In this document: in pieces, positions 59,801 through 64,000 of the stretch
How the letters are laid out: the number at the start of each line of letters is the position of its first letter
Position numbering within the stretch: the first letter of the stretch is position 1
From: Aquamicrobium lusatiense
GTDB taxonomy: Bacteria; Pseudomonadota; Alphaproteobacteria; Rhizobiales; Rhizobiaceae
Length of the DNA stretch: 64,000 nt
Direction: 5' to 3'
NCBI RefSeq assembly: GCF_014201615.1
Contig: NZ_JACHEU010000001.1
Span: forward strand, 2,065,631 to 2,129,630
The notes under the pieces: generated by a model
Seen by the model: only the letters and a program-made list of their open reading frames with translations
Database searches by the model: none
Told to the model about the DNA's origin: nothing
Position numbers and translations under genes: made by a program

Positions 59801-62800
59801 CCTTTCGCGACCGGAACACGGTGTCGGTCGCAGGATCTAGCGCGCTAGTCGTGCCGGTGCAGACCCTGTGGCCCGGACGAACGCGGCAGCGATCGGCGGC
59901 GAGCGGGTTGAACGGCTGGGCTGTGGTGCACGTATCGCAGCGGCGCCACTCGATTTCCTCTGTAACCACTCGGAGCTTGGCGGCCCTCAGTATAAATCCA
60001 TTGGCGGTCTCGTTGGTCCCGAAGACCTTCGAGAGGAACTTCCCCCATTCCGACGGCGCCCCTGTTCGTCCTTTGAGGTTTGCGTTGAACCACTTCGTAC
60101 CGACGAAATCCTTCACGAACGATGGAAACGTCGCCTTTGTGCGCCGTATCTTCGCCCCTGTGCTAGCGTCGAGCCACTCGCTCGGCGTGGTGGGCAGATA
60201 CAATGCGTGACTAAGGACCGCGTCGTTCAGCCAAAGATCAAGCAGCGCCCAACGGCGCTCTTCCTCGCTAAGGTGACCGGGCTCAGGCGGCGCCGGCAAC
60301 TTCTGGAACGCTCGCAGGTCTGTTGGGTCGAGCGAGGCGCGGATTGTCGCCAAGCCAAGGGCGCTGAGCCCGGTATGTGGGTCCTTCAGCACCGGATAGA
60401 GCGCGAGCATCAGGGCCTTATTTGTGCGGTGCGTGTTCAGTTCCGCTGACCTGCTGCGGATTTCCTGCTCCGTGGTTGGCGGGGCGCTAGTCAGCAACTC
60501 CCGGAATAGAGCAAGATCCTCCTCGAAGTGCGGCGCCTGAGCGGGGCGCAGGGTGACACCGTTCATGGCGCAGCCTGTCAGGAGGGCGGCGTAGGCATGG
60601 TCGAGTGTCACCGGACCTCCGAAACGCTGCTCTAGCCGGCTCAACCCGTCTAGGAGCAGCGGCCGCACCGCGTCGCGCATCGAATACTGTTGAAGTTTCC
60701 CGGCAAGCCGTGAGGCTGCTTGTCGCCCGTCGGAGAAGATGAGTGCTTTGCGCCCCTTGAGCGGAGTGTCGACCTCTTGGCGCGGGGGCTGCTCGAGGAC
60801 CTGCGAGGAAACGATCTCCTGGAACGGCTCATCGCCTTTCGTCACATGGTCCATTATGTGGTCTGAACCGTCCGCTCCGCAGCGGAGGCAGTTTTGAAAC
60901 TCTCCGGGGCTCGTGTCCTTTTGCCCAAGAGGCGGGAGCCATATCTCACGAGCTGCGTCGTTCCCTGATCCTACGCGGCCAGACACCGGATCCAGGTACT
61001 CGAACCGCGCTCCTGAGCCTGCGGGAGGTTCCTCCAGTGAGAGAAATACGGGCTGGACGACCCCGTCCACGCCGTCCACTTCACCGATATCCTCTGCCCA
61101 CAGATAGTCGGGAGTGCCGGGATCGAACGAATAGGCCTTAAAGTATGCGCAGCCACACGACCGGCACGTGTAAACTTCGAACACCCGCGCTCCACACTCG
61201 CATGTCCGACGAGGCTGAGCGTAAAGCGCTCCAGTCGGCGGTAATGTGTCCCAACGCTCTCGCTGAGAGTCGGAGACATGGGAGCACTGCGGATCCGAGC
61301 ATGCCCATAAGCCCGGGAGCCCTCGAAAGAATGCATGGGCGCGAGCAGCTAGGAGTGGTGCCTGCTTGCTGTCAGGCTTCGCCATGGAAGTGAGTTCAAC
61401 CAAGGCGTTAGTGGCAACGCGGGCAAGATCAGCCTCAACTTCCGGAAAGAGCCGTGAGGCCAGTTCTCCGATCTCCTGAGCCGGTCCCACGCCTGCAGAG
61501 TCACGTTCGAGGTCTTCGTCGGCTACCGCGCCGCTTGTGAGGTTCACGAGGCGACCGGTCACCGGGAACTGCTTGAGCGCGCGGTGGAGAGCCCTCCCCA
61601 ACGGATCTCCGTCAGGCGACGCGCTTGCCTCGTCCAGCAGGGACTCAGACGAGACTTGATCGTCTGCCAACTGAAGAACCGGCATGACCGCGTCAAGACG
61701 AGCCGCCAGGTCGCCTTCGTAGACCCGGCGGAGGTCCACTCCCGCTAGCGTCTCCGCAACTCGCCTGTCGCCGGGCCCGGAGGGATGAGACGCGCGCTTC
61801 GTCCCTCTAAGAACCTCAAATCCTTCTGGAGGCTTGCCCGCGAGGTCAGCGGCGAACTTCTTTGCCGCTGAAGGATCTGAAAACGACGCGCTCGTACAGA
61901 TGACCTGCAACTGCTCCGGACGAAGTGCCAGTCGGTTACGTAGGCGGCGGATCAACATCGCCACCTCAGTCCCCTGTGCGCCCCTGTAAAGGTGGGCCTC
62001 GTCCAAAATGAGGATCAGCCGCTCTTCTGGATGATCCGCATAGTACTCGGCGGTCACCCTGAAGATGTCCCGTTCAATGGGACGAAGGAGCATGTACTCC
62101 AGCATCGAGTAATTGGTGACAAGGAGATCAGGAACCCCCTCCTGCGCCTCGTGCCGCAGGAATAGTTCTGGATCCTCTGGACGCTCGACAGTACGGACCC
62201 ACTCGTCACCTCGCTTCCAAGCGCCCTTGCCCAGCCAGGCGCTCATGCCGTCCTCGCAATCCGGACTGGTTGGCGGCTTCGCTGGCCATTTGCCGCGGCG
62301 CCGCAACTCGCCGATCAAGCGTTTCACGTCGGCATCAGAAGCTGCGCGATCTTCGAGTTTCGTGAAGAACTCGAGCGGCTCTTTTAAGCGCGTCCAGTGC
62401 TTTTTAGTGTCCTCCCTGCGGCTGCCTGGGTACAGGGTCCGCCCCGTATAGCGAGCGAACTTCATTGGGCGCCCACCTTTGTCAGTGAACCAGCGTGCGA
62501 CGTTGTTGTCGCCGAAGAGCACACGCAAGCGGCCGAGTTGATCGTTGACCAGCGCGTTCATCGGGTAGAGGAGTAACGCCCGAACGGCGCGCGTCGAGAA
62601 CGAGCTCCCGCTCATAGCCTCCTCCGCCATTCGGCCCAATATCGGGAGGAGGAAGGTCTCAGTCTTGCCCGAACCAGTTCCGGTCGTCACGACGAGGTCA
62701 CGGAACGGTGGTGTAAGCGCGAGTTCGAGAGCATGCGCCTGGTGGTCGTACGGCGGATCGAAAATAACCCCTCGCTCGCCGAGCCATCTTAGAAGGCCCG

Positions 62801-63005
62801 CCACATCCGACGGAAGCGAAAGTTCCTCATAACGTCGCGAAGCTGCGTACCTCGCGGTGCTCTCTAGGTAGGGTGTCTGCGCAATGGCCCCACTCCGAGA
62901 GAGCAATTCATCTCGTAGATCGACCAAGGCGGGGTTCGAAATGTGGTAGGTGGAAGTAATGTAGGTGCGGAGCGCGTCCGAATAATGCTGGAGTTCTTCG
63001 TACAC
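56841..63005 (-). CDS. Large DUF1998 SF2 helicase, DruE/DrmA-like
   Basis: A 2054-residue helicase. It has Walker A [17 protein letters not shown] (105-121), motif II [18 protein letters not shown], and motif V/[27 protein letters not shown] followed by [13 protein letters not shown]. Zinc-binding clusters occur at CSDPQCSH...[18 protein letters not shown] and [11 protein letters not shown]...CPACGSGG. The C-terminal DUF1998 domain has the Cys cluster [16 protein letters not shown]. Druantia DruE is a DUF1998 helicase of about this length; DISARM DrmA is shorter. The start is GTG 63005, 2 bp after the HTH gene stop, with the ribosome site overlapping that stop. Confidence 0.88.
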   Translation of the reverse strand: [2054 protein letters not shown]

Positions 63006-63007
63006 CT

Positions 63008-63214
63008 TTAATCCTCGCTGCCTCGCAAAACACTAGCGGCTTCATTGGCGCCGCCCTGACGGACCCACCGATCGACATCTGCCAGCTTAAGCTTCCAGTG
63101 CCGGCCAACGCGGTACGCAGGAAGACCCTTCGTTTCGATCCAACGGTAGATAGTGTCCCGTGAGATACCGAGATGCTCAGCGACATCTGTCACGGAGACC
63201 CAACGATCGCTCAT
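63008..63214 (-). CDS. Small HTH protein, right operon leader
   Basis: A 68-residue excisionase-type HTH (MSDRWVSVTDVAEHLGISRDTIYRWIETKG, AYRVGRHWKLKLADVDRWVRQGG). ATG 63214 gives a complete HTH; the frame is open upstream to 63406 without protein-like content. It precedes the DUF1998 helicase by 2 bp. It mirrors the HTH gene at the left end of the island. Confidence 0.85.
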   Translation of the reverse strand: MSDRWVSVTDVAEHLGISRDTIYRWIETKGLPAYRVGRHWKLKLADVDRWVRQGGANEAASVLRGSED

Positions 63215-63384
63215 TGCTTCCCATACGTCTGGATACGACTGTAGTGAGGCTATCACAATCGTTATACTGCGGATAGAGTCGGAATGAGTAGGCTTAGATA
63301 GCAACTGCGATCCGAGACGAACGGAGGCCGCGACACATACTAGGCTGACGCCCTGTCTGGGCAGTGCGACTGCGCTGCTGCTCC
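63215..63384 (-). promoter_or_regulatory. Promoter region of the right defence operon
   Basis: About 170 bp between the HTH gene and the tail protein. GTGA-N5-TCAC (63244-63256) lies next to TATAAC-like sequence on the minus strand (near 63262-63267), suggesting an operator and -10 box. The 14-bp palindrome of the left operon is not repeated here. Confidence 0.4.
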
Positions 63385-64000
63385 TCAGCCAACTTTCATC
63401 CCCCAAAATGAGGTGTGATCGGCGGCGAAGTAGCCGTCCGCGACCCGGAAATACCCCTGGAGCTCGACGGTATCGCCCGCGGTCAGCGGCACCATGGTCT
63501 GCAGCCAGATCGCGGTGGCGAGCGAGACGTGGGTGGCGGAGATTTCGCCGAGGGAGCCGCGGATTTCCGTCGTGCCGTTCAGGACCAGCCGTCCGCGCAT
63601 GCGCGCCGTGGCGCTTGCGTTGATCTTGTAAAGGAGCGTCGCACCGACGAGGTAGGTGCCATCGGCAGGCGCCACGAAATGGCTGTTCGCAGCGTCGAAC
63701 GCCCCCTGATCGTTGTAGTCGGTGTTGTTCAGACCGATCTTCGTCCAGGTTCCGACGCCGACGTAGTTGTCATAGTTTGTATACGCCTTGAAGCGCGGCA
63801 GCCGGGGCTGGTCCACGATGCCGGTGGCGTTGTCGACGCTTAGCCCGTCGAAGAAGGTGCTGCCGTCGGTCGAGACGGCGAGCCGGAAGCGGTCCGACCC
63901 AAACAGCCCCACCAGCGCCTTGGTCACGAAGCCGGTCTGCAGCGTCAGCCCGAGATCGTCGCCCGCCGCCTCCTTGTTCATGGTGTAGAACAGATCGCCC
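63385..64000 (-). CDS. DUF2793-like phage/GTA tail protein, C-terminal part (5' end outside window)
   Basis: About 205 residues of an open frame that continues past the right edge. The visible start LFYTMNKEAAGDDLGLTLQT with FGSDRFRLAVSTDGSTFFDGLSVD fits the middle of DUF2793 tail proteins of alphaproteobacterial phages and gene-transfer agents. The C-terminal 125 residues (NNTDYNDQGAFDAANSHFVAP...GTYLVGATLLYKIN...TVELQGYFRV) look like a C1q/TNF-like jelly roll, often a receptor-binding tip. An ATG at 63981 is internal. Confidence 0.75.
   Translation of the reverse strand, partial: GDLFYTMNKEAAGDDLGLTLQTGFVTKALVGLFGSDRFRLAVSTDGSTFFDGLSVDNATGIVDQPRLPRFKAYTNYDNYVGVGTWTKIGLNNTDYNDQGAFDAANSHFVAPADGTYLVGATLLYKINASATARMRGRLVLNGTTEIRGSLGEISATHVSLATAIWLQTMVPLTAGDTVELQGYFRVADGYFAADHTSFWGMKVG

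Noticed and set aside
43857..63214. Classical DISARM, BREX or restriction-modification system
   Set aside because: No DNA methyltransferase, PLD nuclease (DrmC), PglX or PglZ protein could be found in any reading frame that looks coding.

Overview
The window is high-GC alphaproteobacterial DNA, most likely from a Hyphomicrobiales (Rhizobiales) relative of Brucella/Ochrobactrum or the Phyllobacteriaceae. The evidence is a PopZ-type pole organiser, a BepC-like TolC, a GTTC-N7-GTTC LexA box upstream of uvrA, a ScfR-type XRE regulator, and a tandem glycine riboswitch ahead of gcvT-gcvH-gcvP.

Positions 1-36,500 are chromosomal core and metabolic genes. In order they are a DUF2336 fragment, a FUSC exporter, parE, the glycine cleavage operon with its riboswitch, tRNA-Asn, a small membrane protein, a YigZ/IMPACT protein, a lysine/arginine-rich hypothetical protein, tRNA-Cys, a PIMT-family methyltransferase, tolC, popZ, a DUF72 protein, a degenerate GGDEF protein, uvrA, ssb, a three-gene signalling operon (response regulator, small membrane protein, SSS-symporter/histidine kinase), a ScfR-like regulator, a five-gene Liv-type ABC importer operon, an oleate hydratase with a TetR regulator, and two small periplasmic proteins.

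Positions of about 36,550-43,440 hold a satellite-like integrative element. It has a P4-type tyrosine integrase, an AlpA-like regulator, a DUF5906 primase/helicase that appears frameshifted, a repeat-rich AT-rich region of about 0.65 kb that looks like a replication origin and promoter, a run of tightly overlapping small genes including a DUF5681 protein, and a small lipoprotein. A sequence resembling the 3' end of a tRNA-Ser gene lies just upstream of the integrase.

Positions 43,857-63,214 hold a compact island of two convergent operons that I interpret as an antiphage or anti-plasmid system. The left operon (+) encodes a small HTH protein, a MORC/Hsp90-like GHKL ATPase, a DUF4338 (DruA-like) protein, a large protein of unknown function and a SNF2-type helicase. 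The right operon (-) encodes another small HTH protein, a 2054-residue DUF1998 helicase (DruE/DrmA-like), a NERD-nuclease/SF1-helicase fusion and a 336-residue unknown. The operons meet tail to tail with 16 bp between stop codons, and genes within each overlap or abut. No methyltransferase is present. The gene set mixes Druantia and DISARM hallmarks but matches neither in the forms I know, so it is the best candidate here for an undescribed system.

The last 0.6 kb is the 3' end of a DUF2793-type phage or gene-transfer-agent tail protein that runs off the window. All calls come from reading the sequence; no database searches were run.
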